This document shows, piece after piece, positions 17,227 through 26,070 of a DNA stretch of 64,000 nt (position 1 is the first letter of the stretch; every line of letters begins with the position of its first letter). Source of the stretch: Frisingicoccus sp902471845 (GTDB lineage: Bacteria; Bacillota; Clostridia; Lachnospirales; Lachnospiraceae); the NCBI RefSeq assembly GCF_047030795.1, contig NZ_JBKYIC010000001.1; one strand, 5' to 3'. The notes beneath the pieces are model-generated. The model was not told the origin of the DNA, did no database searches, and saw nothing but the letters and a program-made list of their open reading frames with translations. The position numbers and the translations under genes are program-made.

Positions 17227-18183
17227 CTATTTCATGTTCATGCAGGCTTCAATTTCACTCAGTTCTGGCATCACTGTCATCGCACCTTTTCTGGATGTTA
17301 TTATAGCCGCCCCCACATTGGCATATTCTAAAATGTTTTTTAGGATATCCCGATTCAGATTTTCCATGCCGATATCCAGAACTTTACTCAGTGCGATTCC
17401 AAAAAAAGTATCTCCAGCTCCAGTTGTCTCAATTGTTTCCCATTGATGACAGGCTGCCACTTCAATCGACTCTTTTTTATAATAACATCGGCTTCCTTTG
17501 ATTCCCATCGTCAGAAATATCAAGGGAATTGAATAGATTGTCCTGAGTTTTAAAATTCCCAGTTCCAAATCCTTTTCCCCCGTAATCCACCGGAGTTCCG
17601 AGTCCGATATTTTTAAAATATCACACATTTGAAGTCCATAGGTAATCTGCCTCCAGAGCAATTCCTCTGAATCCCATAGATTTTCCCGGATATTTGGATC
17701 AAAACTAATCTGCGCACCGTTCGCCTTTGCTATAGATACGGCCATCTTTGTCGCCTCTCGATTCTTTTCATGAGTCATCGACAATGTGCCAAAATGAAAT
17801 AACCTTGTATTTTTAAGCAGCGACTGATGTACATCAGAAAATTCAAGCATCATATCTGCTCCCGGATTTCTGTAAAAAGAAAAACATCGATCACCTTCTG
17901 GTGTTTTTGAAACAAAAGCAAGCGTTGTCGGCACCTTATCATCAAAGCAAAGATTTTCCACGCTGATCTGAGCCGACATTAAAGCATTCCGGAGCATTAA
18001 ACCAAGAGGATCATTTCCCACTTTTCCGATAAAGGCTGTTTTCTTTCCCATTTTACCCATCATTGCCAGCAGATTACAGGGTGCACCACCCGGATTTGCA
18101 CTATAGACAGCCGGACCGGATGCATCTGTTTCTTCCTGAATAAAGTCAACCAATAATTCACCAATAGCTACTGCATCATACAT
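17227..18183 (-). CDS. PfkB-family sugar kinase (fructokinase-like)
   Basis: Ribokinase-fold kinase of 318 residues. The N-terminal motif is GGAPCNLLAMMGKMGKKTAFIG (split here as GGAPCNLLAM and GKKTAFIGKVGNDPLG), and the C-terminal ATP/catalytic motif is ETTGAGDTFFGIALS with the catalytic Asp. The sequence is closest in feel to fructokinases (EMLVDFI-type N-terminus, here ELLVDFIQEE). It starts one base after the stop of the LsrF-like gene, so translation is probably coupled. It ends in TAG, showing that this organism uses TAG as an ordinary stop. The substrate in this pathway is not known. Confidence 0.92.
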   Translation of the reverse strand: MYDAVAIGELLVDFIQEETDASGPAVYSANPGGAPCNLLAMMGKMGKKTAFIGKVGNDPLGLMLRNALMSAQISVENLCFDDKVPTTLAFVSKTPEGDRCFSFYRNPGADMMLEFSDVHQSLLKNTRLFHFGTLSMTHEKNREATKMAVSIAKANGAQISFDPNIRENLWDSEELLWRQITYGLQMCDILKISDSELRWITGEKDLELGILKLRTIYSIPLIFLTMGIKGSRCYYKKESIEVAACHQWETIETTGAGDTFFGIALSKVLDIGMENLNRDILKNILEYANVGAAIITSRKGAMTVMPELSEIEACMNMK

Positions 18184-18184
18184 A

Positions 18185-19087
18185 TTATTTTACCTTCGTA
18201 TCCAGATAAAATTCGTAGGCTTCATTATCCGTATAACTTTCATGAATAACTTTAGCAACAGCCTTTGCCATAGCCTTCGGATCTTCTGCCTGGAAAATAT
18301 TTCTTCCCATATCCACGCCGCGTGCACCTTCACTGATTGCTCTATAGGCCAGAGTAAGTGCTTCTTTTGGCGGCAGCTGTTTTCCTCCTGCAACCACGAT
18401 CGGCACTGGACAACCGGATGTTACTTTTTCAAAATCTTCACAGTAATAGGTTTTTACAATCTGTGCGCCTAATTCGGCCAGCACGCGTGTAGCCAGTGAA
18501 AAGAACTGAGGGCTTCTGGCCATTTGCTTACCGACAGCCACAACCCCAAGCGTAGGAATTCCATATTTAACACCAAGGTCAATTGTACGGCAAAGATTTG
18601 TAATCGTCTCTTTTTCATCTTCCGTTCCAAGGAAAGTCTGTACGGCCATCGCCGACGCATTCATTCGAATAACATCTTCAATATCCACACCGATTGTTTC
18701 AGATGTAACATCTTCTGAAAGTACCGTGCTGCCCGCCGAACATCTAAGGGCAATTGGTTTATTGAACATTGGAGGCAGGCATGTCCGAATTGCTCCTCGT
18801 GTTGCCATAACGACATCAATATCTTCCTGAAGCTCCGGAAGCAGAATGTCTAACCGTTCCAATCCTTTAGTTGCTCCTGAAATATAACCATGATCCACTG
18901 CAAGAATTAAGGCATTGCCGCTTTTGGGATTAAAAATCCGGGACATACGATCCTTCATTCCCCAACTCATGTTGTCCATTCCTTTAATGTGATAATTCGT
19001 TTTTCCAGGGGCTGTGTCCGTGTGAAAATTTTTCGAAGGATCAATGCCCTCATGATTATTTGTTTTGATACCATCCATGTCTGCCAT
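18185..19087 (-). CDS. LsrF-like class I aldolase/thiolase (DhnA family)
   Basis: A TIM-barrel Schiff-base enzyme of 300 residues. It resembles E. coli LsrF along its whole length as I recall that sequence: MADMDGIK start, WGMKDRMSRIFNPKSG, LAVDHGYISGATKGLERLDI, FSLATRVLAELGAQIVKTYY with the expected catalytic lysine, CPVPIVVAGGK, and GVDMGRNIFQ. LsrF transfers an acetyl group from 3-hydroxy-2,4-pentadione-5-phosphate to CoA, giving DHAP and acetyl-CoA. The ATG at 19087 follows AAAGGTGG; the frame upstream to 19138 overlaps the permease. Whether the substrate is the AI-2 product or a related sugar phosphate cannot be read from sequence. Confidence 0.88.
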   Translation of the reverse strand: MADMDGIKTNNHEGIDPSKNFHTDTAPGKTNYHIKGMDNMSWGMKDRMSRIFNPKSGNALILAVDHGYISGATKGLERLDILLPELQEDIDVVMATRGAIRTCLPPMFNKPIALRCSAGSTVLSEDVTSETIGVDIEDVIRMNASAMAVQTFLGTEDEKETITNLCRTIDLGVKYGIPTLGVVAVGKQMARSPQFFSLATRVLAELGAQIVKTYYCEDFEKVTSGCPVPIVVAGGKQLPPKEALTLAYRAISEGARGVDMGRNIFQAEDPKAMAKAVAKVIHESYTDNEAYEFYLDTKVK

Positions 19088-19118
19088 AATGTAACCACCT
19101 TTCTTAATTATGTATTTA

Positions 19119-20105
19119 TTATTTTTTATGGTCTGCAAGATAATTAATAATCATTACAAGGATTAAAACAAATCCCCAAATAAATGTTTTCTGATAACTA
19201 CTGAATCTTAATATATTAAATCCACTGGAAAGAATCTGTAATGTGATAATGGATAAAACAATACCAACAACCTTCCCTTTTCCTCCAAAAGGACTGATGC
19301 CGCCAAGAATGGCAACGAGGAGACATTGCAAAATATAGGATGAACCGTAATCTGCCTTTGCCGACATGGCTCTGGAACACACAATAATGCCGGCCACAGC
19401 CGAAAGCATGCCGCTGATAACAAAGGTTAAAATGGTCACCCGTCCGTTATGAATTCCTGAAAATAACGATGCCTTACTGTTCGTACCAAGCATATACACA
19501 TCCATGCCAAACTTTCGTTTCTGTAATAATACACTCATCAACAGGATAATAATCAAGAACAAGATCATTATCAACGGAATTCCCAACACCTGAGCATTCC
19601 CTAAAACACCATAGGCACTGTCCATACCGGTAACTGCCGAACCGTTGGTAATGATAATCGCTATACCCTGAAAAATCTGCATACTTCCCAAAGTCGCCAG
19701 CATCGCCGGAACACCAAGATAATGGACGATTGCTCCATTAAGCACGCCGCACAACGCACCTATGATCAAAACAACGACATAAGATACAAGTACAGCCGCT
19801 GTGCCTCCCATAGAATCTGCAAGTCTCAAAACCAGTATCGATGAAATAATTCCGCAAAGATTACCAATACCGACAACCGATAAATCAATACCCCCAAGGA
19901 GCATGGCAAAAGTAACTGCCGTTGCAAATATGCCGATTTCCGGCATCTGGGTCATCATCGAACTCAACATGGACATGCTCAGCATCGTGGACTTATTCGG
20001 AATGACAAATAAGATTACAAAGAAAACAACAACCATTATGACCAGCAGACGAAATATCTCAGAATTTTCATTAATTATCTTTTTGAACTTTGTCTTTTTT
20101 ACCAT
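19119..20105 (-). CDS. Sugar ABC transporter permease, RbsC/LsrD-like
   Basis: Inner-membrane subunit of a CUT2-type ABC importer, 328 residues, with about eight to ten hydrophobic helices from residue 18 onward. The conserved loop GGIDLSVVGIGNLCGI (around 67) and GVPAMLATLGSMQIFQG are typical of RbsC-type permeases, as is LVAILGGISPFGGKGKVVGI near the end. It lies 15 bases downstream of the second permease gene, so the pair forms a heterodimeric channel like LsrC/LsrD. The cargo is presumably the sugar handled by the enzymes downstream. Confidence 0.93.
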   Translation of the reverse strand: MVKKTKFKKIINENSEIFRLLVIMVVVFFVILFVIPNKSTMLSMSMLSSMMTQMPEIGIFATAVTFAMLLGGIDLSVVGIGNLCGIISSILVLRLADSMGGTAAVLVSYVVVLIIGALCGVLNGAIVHYLGVPAMLATLGSMQIFQGIAIIITNGSAVTGMDSAYGVLGNAQVLGIPLIMILFLIIILLMSVLLQKRKFGMDVYMLGTNSKASLFSGIHNGRVTILTFVISGMLSAVAGIIVCSRAMSAKADYGSSYILQCLLVAILGGISPFGGKGKVVGIVLSIITLQILSSGFNILRFSSYQKTFIWGFVLILVMIINYLADHKK

Positions 20106-20120
20106 TATGATTTGTCCCCC

Positions 20121-21134
20121 TTATTCGTCATTTTCCAATACCGGAGCTATCTTTCTCTGATCTTTTAAAACCTGGTAGGACGATATTCCTGTACCGATCA
20201 CAATGACAATTCCGATTACCAGTGTCTGCCACGTTGACGGAATACCTACCAAAATGAGACAACTCTTAACCATAGTGATCAAAAATAATCCCAGAAATGT
20301 ACCAAGTACCGTCCCCCGTCCTCCACTGATTTTAGTACCACCAAGGACGACCATTGCAATAATTGTCATTTCACCGCCCATTAAGTCCGTAGGAATACAA
20401 CAGCGTGTTTGAATGGAATGAGAAAGACCAGCCAGTCCTGACACCAAACCTATGTAAGCATAAACAAATATAATAATTTTATTCACCGGGAAACCTACGC
20501 GCTCAGCGGCTATTCTGTCACCGCCAATGGCATAAATCATTCGTCCCAACATCGTTTTGTTCAATATAAACCAGGTAAGAAGCATGATGACCAGCATAAA
20601 AATGAATGTTATCGGTATAATTGTTTGCGAGGCACCGGATGTTACCACCCACAACCGGAATTTTGAAACTTTCTCTAAAGGATCCACAAGTCGATTTACC
20701 TGTGAACCCCCAAGGACAGAAATCAAAAGGCCATAAAATGCGCTTGAGGTTCCTAATGTGACAACAAAAGCCGGAAGCTTAAACCTTGTAATCAAAAAAC
20801 CATTAATTAATCCCAGGGCCAGTCCGATTCCCATGGACATCATAAATAGTAAGATCACCGGGCCACTGTAATCTACAGACTGGGCAAATCGATTGGTTAT
20901 ATACATAGAACATACGGCAATAGCCGGAAAGGAAACGTCAATGCCGCCAATAATAATTCCAAGCATAATGGCATAGGCCATCATACCGTCAATTATGAGA
21001 TTACGTATAATTCCGGCCAGATTCGAGGCCGTGAAGAACACCGGATTTTTAATGCCAATCAACAAAGCAATTAAAATAATAGTTAAAATCAGATAGGTTT
21101 CCTGCTTATTTTTTTTATAAAATCTTTTCATCAC
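20121..21134 (-). CDS. Sugar ABC transporter permease, RbsC/LsrC-like
   Basis: Second CUT2-type membrane subunit, 337 residues, strongly hydrophobic with repeated helices. Family motifs are GGIDVSFPAIAVCSMY (around 62), LPAFVVTLGTSSAFYG and MVVLGGTKISGGRGTVLG near the C-terminus, which is the usual ATPase-contact region. The two permeases share the same layout but are clearly diverged, as in Lsr and autoinducer-type systems rather than Rbs, which uses one permease. The gene starts eight bases after the ATPase gene. Confidence 0.93.
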   Translation of the reverse strand: MMKRFYKKNKQETYLILTIILIALLIGIKNPVFFTASNLAGIIRNLIIDGMMAYAIMLGIIIGGIDVSFPAIAVCSMYITNRFAQSVDYSGPVILLFMMSMGIGLALGLINGFLITRFKLPAFVVTLGTSSAFYGLLISVLGGSQVNRLVDPLEKVSKFRLWVVTSGASQTIIPITFIFMLVIMLLTWFILNKTMLGRMIYAIGGDRIAAERVGFPVNKIIIFVYAYIGLVSGLAGLSHSIQTRCCIPTDLMGGEMTIIAMVVLGGTKISGGRGTVLGTFLGLFLITMVKSCLILVGIPSTWQTLVIGIVIVIGTGISSYQVLKDQRKIAPVLENDE

Positions 21135-21142
21135 TTTTCCAC

Positions 21143-22633
21143 CTACCCTTCAACAAGCATGGCGCTTAACTGCTTGTCTGTCACATTCTGTGTTTCACAG
21201 GCATGGGTCATCCGTCCCCGATTCATGACAAAAACTCTATTGCAATTCTGAAGCACCTCCGATATATCATCGGAAATAATGATAACTCCCATTCCATGTC
21301 CGGCCAATTTACGGGCATAAGCGTGGATATCCGCTTTTGAACCTACATCGACACCAACTGTCGGGCTGTTCAAAATCAATATTTTCGGTTCGGTCTCAAT
21401 CCATTTCGCAATGACCACCTTTTGCTGGTTCCCACCGGATAATGCCTGCACAGGCAATTCTCCTGAAGGTGTAACAATCTTCAATTCATCGATCCATTTG
21501 TTAACCTCTTCATCGATCTTTTTCTGGCTGATAAATCCATATTTATCAATCATCTTTCGATAGGATGAAACCATTACATTTTTTCCGATACTATGGGGCA
21601 TAAACAGTCCTTCCGTCAACCGATCCTCCGGGACACAGGCAATACCATTTTTTATGGCATCCTGTACGCCTTTAAGTTCCGTTTTCTTTCCTTCTATGTA
21701 CAGTTCACCTTCATATATAGGCACCATACCGAAGAGTGCCTTTGCCAGTTCAGAACGTCCTGAGCCCAAAAGTCCGGTAATACCGATAATCTCGCCGGCA
21801 TACAATTCAAAACTTATATCTTTAAAAAGAGATTTTGAAGATATATTTTTTACTTCGAGTAAAAGATGCTCTTTTTTATCCGGCCCCGGGAATACGGAAT
21901 TATCCAGCTTTCGTCCGGTCATATAAAAAATAAATTTTTCATTGTCAAAATCTTTCATGGCCCCGTCAATGACTTTCTTTCCATTCCGGATAATTGTCAG
22001 TTCATCTGCAATTTCAAAAACCTCTTCAAGCTTGTGACTTACAAAAAGAATCGATATTCCTTTTTTTTGAAGTTCCCGAACGATTTTAAATAGAGATGCC
22101 ACTTCCTTTTTTGTCAGTGCCGTTGTTGGTTCATCCATGATCAGCAGTCTTGCATCATGAAGCAGGGCCCGGCAAATAGCCACCAACTGTTTATCCGCGA
22201 CAGACAAATCGCCAAGACATGCATCCAAATCTATGTCAATGCCTACCAGAGACATTATTTTCCCGGCCTTTGTTCGGATGGAATTCCAGTCCACCAATTT
22301 CTTTTTTTCATATCTTTCTGATGTCATTGCTATATTCTCTGCCACTGTTAAATTGGGAAAAATAGCAAAATCCTGATAAATAATCTGAATCCCGGCATCA
22401 ATAGCCTGCTGCGGTGTCAGTCTGGAAAATTCTTTTCCATCAATCCTGATGGTTCCGCCATTTGGCACGTAGACACCTGCGATAATCTTAATAAGAGTTG
22501 ATTTACCGCAGCCATTTTCACCGGCCAGGCAACGGGTTTCTCCTTCGTAAATCGTTAAATCTACATTCTGAAGTGCTTTGACACCGGCAAAATTTTTGGA
22601 AATTCCTTTTAATTCAATTAATGCCTTTTTCAT
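21143..22633 (-). CDS. Sugar ABC transporter ATPase with two ABC domains, RbsA/LsrA-like
   Basis: Cytoplasmic energising subunit of 496 residues holding two ABC domains in tandem. The first has Walker A GENGCGKST and Walker B LLIMDEPTTALT with signature LSVADKQ. The second has the degenerate P-loop GLLGSGRSE and signature LSGGNQQK, followed by ILILNSPTVGVDVG. One degenerate nucleotide site is normal for RbsA-type proteins. The gene lies between the binding-protein gene (about 100 bases upstream) and the permeases (8 bases downstream), giving the order binding protein-ATPase-permease-permease. Confidence 0.95.
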   Translation of the reverse strand: MKKALIELKGISKNFAGVKALQNVDLTIYEGETRCLAGENGCGKSTLIKIIAGVYVPNGGTIRIDGKEFSRLTPQQAIDAGIQIIYQDFAIFPNLTVAENIAMTSERYEKKKLVDWNSIRTKAGKIMSLVGIDIDLDACLGDLSVADKQLVAICRALLHDARLLIMDEPTTALTKKEVASLFKIVRELQKKGISILFVSHKLEEVFEIADELTIIRNGKKVIDGAMKDFDNEKFIFYMTGRKLDNSVFPGPDKKEHLLLEVKNISSKSLFKDISFELYAGEIIGITGLLGSGRSELAKALFGMVPIYEGELYIEGKKTELKGVQDAIKNGIACVPEDRLTEGLFMPHSIGKNVMVSSYRKMIDKYGFISQKKIDEEVNKWIDELKIVTPSGELPVQALSGGNQQKVVIAKWIETEPKILILNSPTVGVDVGSKADIHAYARKLAGHGMGVIIISDDISEVLQNCNRVFVMNRGRMTHACETQNVTDKQLSAMLVEG

Positions 22634-22730
22634 AAAAATTTTCCTTTCAACGCATTCCGCTGTACTTTTTCATACACCTGAATTGACAGGTCCGGCAAAT
22701 CTGCAGCCGGACCTGCCTGGATTTACCAGA

Positions 22731-23792
22731 TTAGAAATCATATTCACTCATATTATCTTTATCCACATCAATCCATGCGGAACCATTAATAATATTTCCG
22801 TTTACGGTAAGATTTTTATATCCATCCGGAGTTAAGCTGACACCGTCAGATATATCTTCACCATTTAATACTTTTACACAAAGTTCAGCCAACGCATATC
22901 CTGCATCTGCCGGATCCCAAAATGTAATTTTATCAATCGCACCAGATTCCAAATACTGCTCTGCTGTAGATACAAGGCAAGTACCAACAACGTATGTACT
23001 GTCTTCAAGTCCCTGTTCTTCAATTGCTCTTGCCACACCCGGAACATCAGCCATCGCAGATCCGAGGAAACCTTTCACATCCGGATATGTCCGCAATATT
23101 TCCTGAGTTTTCTGATACGCCACTTCCGAATCTTCAGTTGTTTCATTCTTACTGGAAACTACTTTCATATTTGGATATTTTTCTTCCTGAAGAGCTACTT
23201 CCGCATCAATCCATTCATTGTGTGATGTGGCTGTCAATGCGCCAAGGAAAGTCGTATATTCTCCTTCTTCGCCCATCATCTCTGCCAGAAGTTCCATAAG
23301 ATGCTGTCCATATTCTGCATTATTAAATGCTTCTAAATCATAATCCGCATTTTTAACATCGGTTGCTTCATGAGTAACTACAACGATGCCTTTGTCCCTT
23401 GCCTTCTGAAGAACCGTTTCCACAGCTTCCGTAGAATTCGGAATAACGACCATAGCATCTACGCCCTGTGCAATCAAATCTTCAATAACAGCAACTTGTT
23501 CGGCTGGGTCCGCTGTATCTGCACCGGTAATATAAACATCCATTCCAGTGTCAGCAACAAACTGATCAATACCCACCTGCATACGGTCATACCATGCAAT
23601 ACCCGTAATCTTTACAACGATAGCCACCGTATATTTCTCATCTGTATCCGCTGATGTTTTGGTTTCTGCAGTTGTTTCTTCGGTTGTCTCAGCAGTTGTT
23701 TCTGTTTTAGTTTCCTTACTTCCTGAACTGCATCCGGCTAGTATTCCTGCCAGCATGCTGCATGCCAATAAAACACTCAACATTTTTTTCAT
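22731..23792 (-). CDS. Sugar-binding lipoprotein, LsrB/RbsB-like
   Basis: Extracellular substrate-binding protein of a CUT2 importer, 353 residues. A lipoprotein signal ends at Cys21 (MLAGILAGC), followed by a Ser/Thr/Glu-rich linker that contains TETTAETTEETTAE. The mature part is a periplasmic-binding fold beginning YTVAIVVKITGIAWYDRM and including EDLIAQGVDAMVVIPNS. It ends DNMSEYDF, like the NIGKYDF end of LsrB as I recall it. The ATG at 23792 has GGGAGG upstream. LsrB similarity does not prove AI-2 binding; the contact residues would have to be compared in an alignment. Confidence 0.9.
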   Translation of the reverse strand: MKKMLSVLLACSMLAGILAGCSSGSKETKTETTAETTEETTAETKTSADTDEKYTVAIVVKITGIAWYDRMQVGIDQFVADTGMDVYITGADTADPAEQVAVIEDLIAQGVDAMVVIPNSTEAVETVLQKARDKGIVVVTHEATDVKNADYDLEAFNNAEYGQHLMELLAEMMGEEGEYTTFLGALTATSHNEWIDAEVALQEEKYPNMKVVSSKNETTEDSEVAYQKTQEILRTYPDVKGFLGSAMADVPGVARAIEEQGLEDSTYVVGTCLVSTAEQYLESGAIDKITFWDPADAGYALAELCVKVLNGEDISDGVSLTPDGYKNLTVNGNIINGSAWIDVDKDNMSEYDF

Positions 23793-23821
23793 AGTAAAAC
23801 CTCCCATATCCCATAAATCTA

Positions 23822-24367
23822 TTATTCTTCATCTTCATAAGGAAAAATACGAGTCATTCCCTCCGGCACTTCAATAAACGGGCAGTTTCCAAGCTCGTAA
23901 ATAAATCCTACATACGGTTCTGCATTCATATAGGCATGAATATCGGTAAAAAACTTTCCTGTCGACATGATTGGAACACCATTGTCTTCAAATTCATACA
24001 TAACATCTTCCAACTTTTCATCAGCTATCTTTTCTTTAATATGATGAAGCCCCGGGCCATGCCGATCCAACCAATCCTGATAAATTGTCGGTCCTTTTAC
24101 CGGCTGAATAACCTCAATTTCAAAATCACCGACCATGGTTATGGCAATTCGCATTTCCCATGGCTCTTCTACTTTCTTTCCTCCTCTTTTTCCATGTTCC
24201 AGATACATCCAGTCCATGTTTTCATTGTTAAAGCTTCTCACTTTCCACGGACCGATTTTCAAGCGATCCACCCATTGCTGAAGCGTAGCTTCCAAATTAT
24301 CTGTAATTGCACATATCTGCCAGATTTTCCGGTTTTTATTGTACGCCTCAAGTTCTTTGTTCGTCAT
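23822..24367 (-). CDS. VOC-family protein (glyoxalase_4 / epimerase-like)
   Basis: A soluble protein of 181 residues with two VOC half-modules. The first runs from KIWQICAITDNLEATLQQWV and the second from GPGLHHIKEKIADEKLEDVM to YVGFIYELGN. The His of GLHHI and the Glu of FIYELG occupy the places of metal ligands in methylmalonyl-CoA epimerase-like VOC proteins. It lies between the binding-protein gene and dhaK in the Lsr-like locus. A role as an isomerase or epimerase on a sugar-phosphate intermediate, taking the place of LsrG, is a guess from context only. Confidence 0.82.
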   Translation of the reverse strand: MTNKELEAYNKNRKIWQICAITDNLEATLQQWVDRLKIGPWKVRSFNNENMDWMYLEHGKRGGKKVEEPWEMRIAITMVGDFEIEVIQPVKGPTIYQDWLDRHGPGLHHIKEKIADEKLEDVMYEFEDNGVPIMSTGKFFTDIHAYMNAEPYVGFIYELGNCPFIEVPEGMTRIFPYEDEE

Positions 24368-24396
24368 TGTCTCTCTACCTCCTGTTAAATATTTAT

Positions 24397-25395
24397 TTAC
24401 ATCTTAAAATAAGGTGTCTTACATGGTGCATTCCAGTAATTCAGCAATTCATCATCCATCCTTACCATGCACATCTGGAAACCAGCCTGTTCCTGCACAG
24501 TTAACAATTCACCTACGTGACTGCCAACGATCTCAATTCCTTTTTCTTCAAGATATTGTTTACAACGCCGGAATACAATCAACTGTTCCATCAGTGTCGT
24601 TGCTCCTGAACCATTAATAAGCAATAGTATCTTTTCACCCGGTTGAAGCTGCAGATCCTGAATCAGCGCATCTACCATAATTTCCGCAGTTTCATTGGCC
24701 GTCTTTACCTTAGTTCGTCCACCACCGCCTTCGCCGTGCTATCCCATGCCGATTTCCATTTCATCTTCCGACAATGTTGCCAGTTCGGCACCAGTGATCG
24801 GATGAGTTGCACCTCTGAGCGCCACGGCCAGCGTTGCCATATTATCCGCAACCTTCTGGGCAATTTCCGCGACCTCTTCTACATTTTTTCCGTCTGCAGC
24901 CGCTGCACCGGCGATTTTATATACAGGAACGCATCCGACTAATCCCCGGCGATTACCTGCATCACTTCTTGGGACACTGGAAATATCTTCCTGAGTAACA
25001 ACTTTGATGACCTGAATGCCATCTTTGCGAATCATTTTCATAGCCATATTTCCCGAAAGCATGTCACCTGCATGATTTAATACAATATAAACAACACCCT
25101 TGCCTTTGTCCGCTCTTCTCAGTGCATCCGCACAAATCTGAGGTCCCGGTGCGGCAAAAATATCGCCGATCACACCAATATCGACCATTCCTTCGCCGAC
25201 AAACCCGGAACAACATGGTTCATGCCCTGAGCCTCCCATCGTAACAATGGTTACCCGATCTGCCTCATCGAGCTTCCTGTTGATGACCATGTGATTTTCT
25301 TCCACCTGCAAATATTCACCATTTGCCATCGCAAGTCCTTCAAGTAATTCCTCTGTAAGATTTTCCGGTTCATTAATGAACTTTTTCATTTTCAT
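24397..25395 (-). pseudogene. dhaK: Dihydroxyacetone kinase subunit DhaK, interrupted by an in-frame TAG
   Basis: DhaK binds dihydroxyacetone or a related ketose covalently. The 332-codon frame has normal DhaK length: it opens MKMKKFINEPENL, continues with TMGGSGHEPCCSGFVGEGM and VYIVLNHAGDMLSGNM, and ends TPYFKM. Codon 219 (bases 24741-24739) is TAG. Translation in the same frame resumes with HGEGGGGRTKVKTANETAEI, so there is no frameshift. In relatives this point reads GIHGE or similar, and the histidine right after the stop is the substrate-binding residue. One base (TTG to TAG) could explain it. Both halves remain well conserved, so the lesion is recent, a sequencing error, or read through. 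Confidence 0.9.
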
Positions 25396-25408
25396 AATTG
25401 AAGCCTCC

Positions 25409-26044
25409 TCATACCATGTAGCCTTCATACAGGCCTTTAAATAAATACATCATTCCCACTGCTCCTGCGTCCGGGAATCCCAAAGTCTGTTCTCCATAGG
25501 ATTTTGCTCTTCCAAATTTAGCCACATAATTTTCAGTGGCCTTCATTCCAGCCTCTGCGCCATTGGCAGCCGCTCTCAAAACCTCTTCTACATTTTTCGA
25601 TTGAATTTTTCCAATATAGTCTCCGGCAAGAATGAGAGCATCCATCATGGTCTTATCTCCGACTCCGGCATTTGAAATCGTTTTCATTTCCCGAATTCCA
25701 GCCTCAATCATATCTTTTACCAAATCGCCATCTAATATGTTTTTATTTTTTACCCCTTGTCCAAAGCCCTGAAAAAGCGTTCCCCACAGCGGGCCCGCCG
25801 ATCCTCCGTTGACATTCATGATTTCAATACCAAGATTATCCAGAAAATCCCCCATATTCTCATCTGTCCAGTTATCCGTTTCTTTTCGTATACAATCTGC
25901 GATCCGATTAACCGTGATGCCGTGATCCCCGTCGCCAAATTTTGAATCAATATCAGACAGTAAATCCGTGTGCTGCTTTAATAAATCAGCGGTATAAATC
26001 AGCATTTTTTGTAATCTGTTTTTTGTAATTTCTTTCTCACACAT
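25409..26044 (-). CDS. dhaL: Dihydroxyacetone kinase subunit DhaL
   Basis: Nucleotide-binding subunit of a Dha-type kinase, 211 residues, all helical. The Mg-ADP site is DIDSKFGDGDHGITV (around residue 36), followed by NVNGGSAGPLWGT (near 75), AGVGDKTMMDAL and a C-terminal GFPDAGAVGMMYLFKGL. The ATG at 26044 follows AGGAGTGG; the frame upstream to 26128 overlaps the previous gene. It is 26 bases after the Gfo/Idh gene and 13 before dhaK. No DhaM (the PTS phosphodonor) is in the window, so the donor may be ATP, as in fused actinobacterial kinases, or a DhaM encoded elsewhere. Confidence 0.93.
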   Translation of the reverse strand: MCEKEITKNRLQKMLIYTADLLKQHTDLLSDIDSKFGDGDHGITVNRIADCIRKETDNWTDENMGDFLDNLGIEIMNVNGGSAGPLWGTLFQGFGQGVKNKNILDGDLVKDMIEAGIREMKTISNAGVGDKTMMDALILAGDYIGKIQSKNVEEVLRAAANGAEAGMKATENYVAKFGRAKSYGEQTLGFPDAGAVGMMYLFKGLYEGYMV

Positions 26045-26070
26045 TTTTCCACTCCTGTCGTCAAATCCAA

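Noticed and set aside
24739..24741. Pyrrolysine or general TAG recoding
   Set aside because: pfkB and the SPFH gene end in TAG at normal protein ends, and no pyl gene or suppressor tRNA is in the window. Local read-through remains possible but has no support here.
24679..24742. dhaK as two separate small genes or as a frameshift
   Set aside because: The frame on both sides of the TAG is the same, and residues of the normal DhaK sequence continue directly after it. The short downstream frame has no ribosome site at its first ATG.
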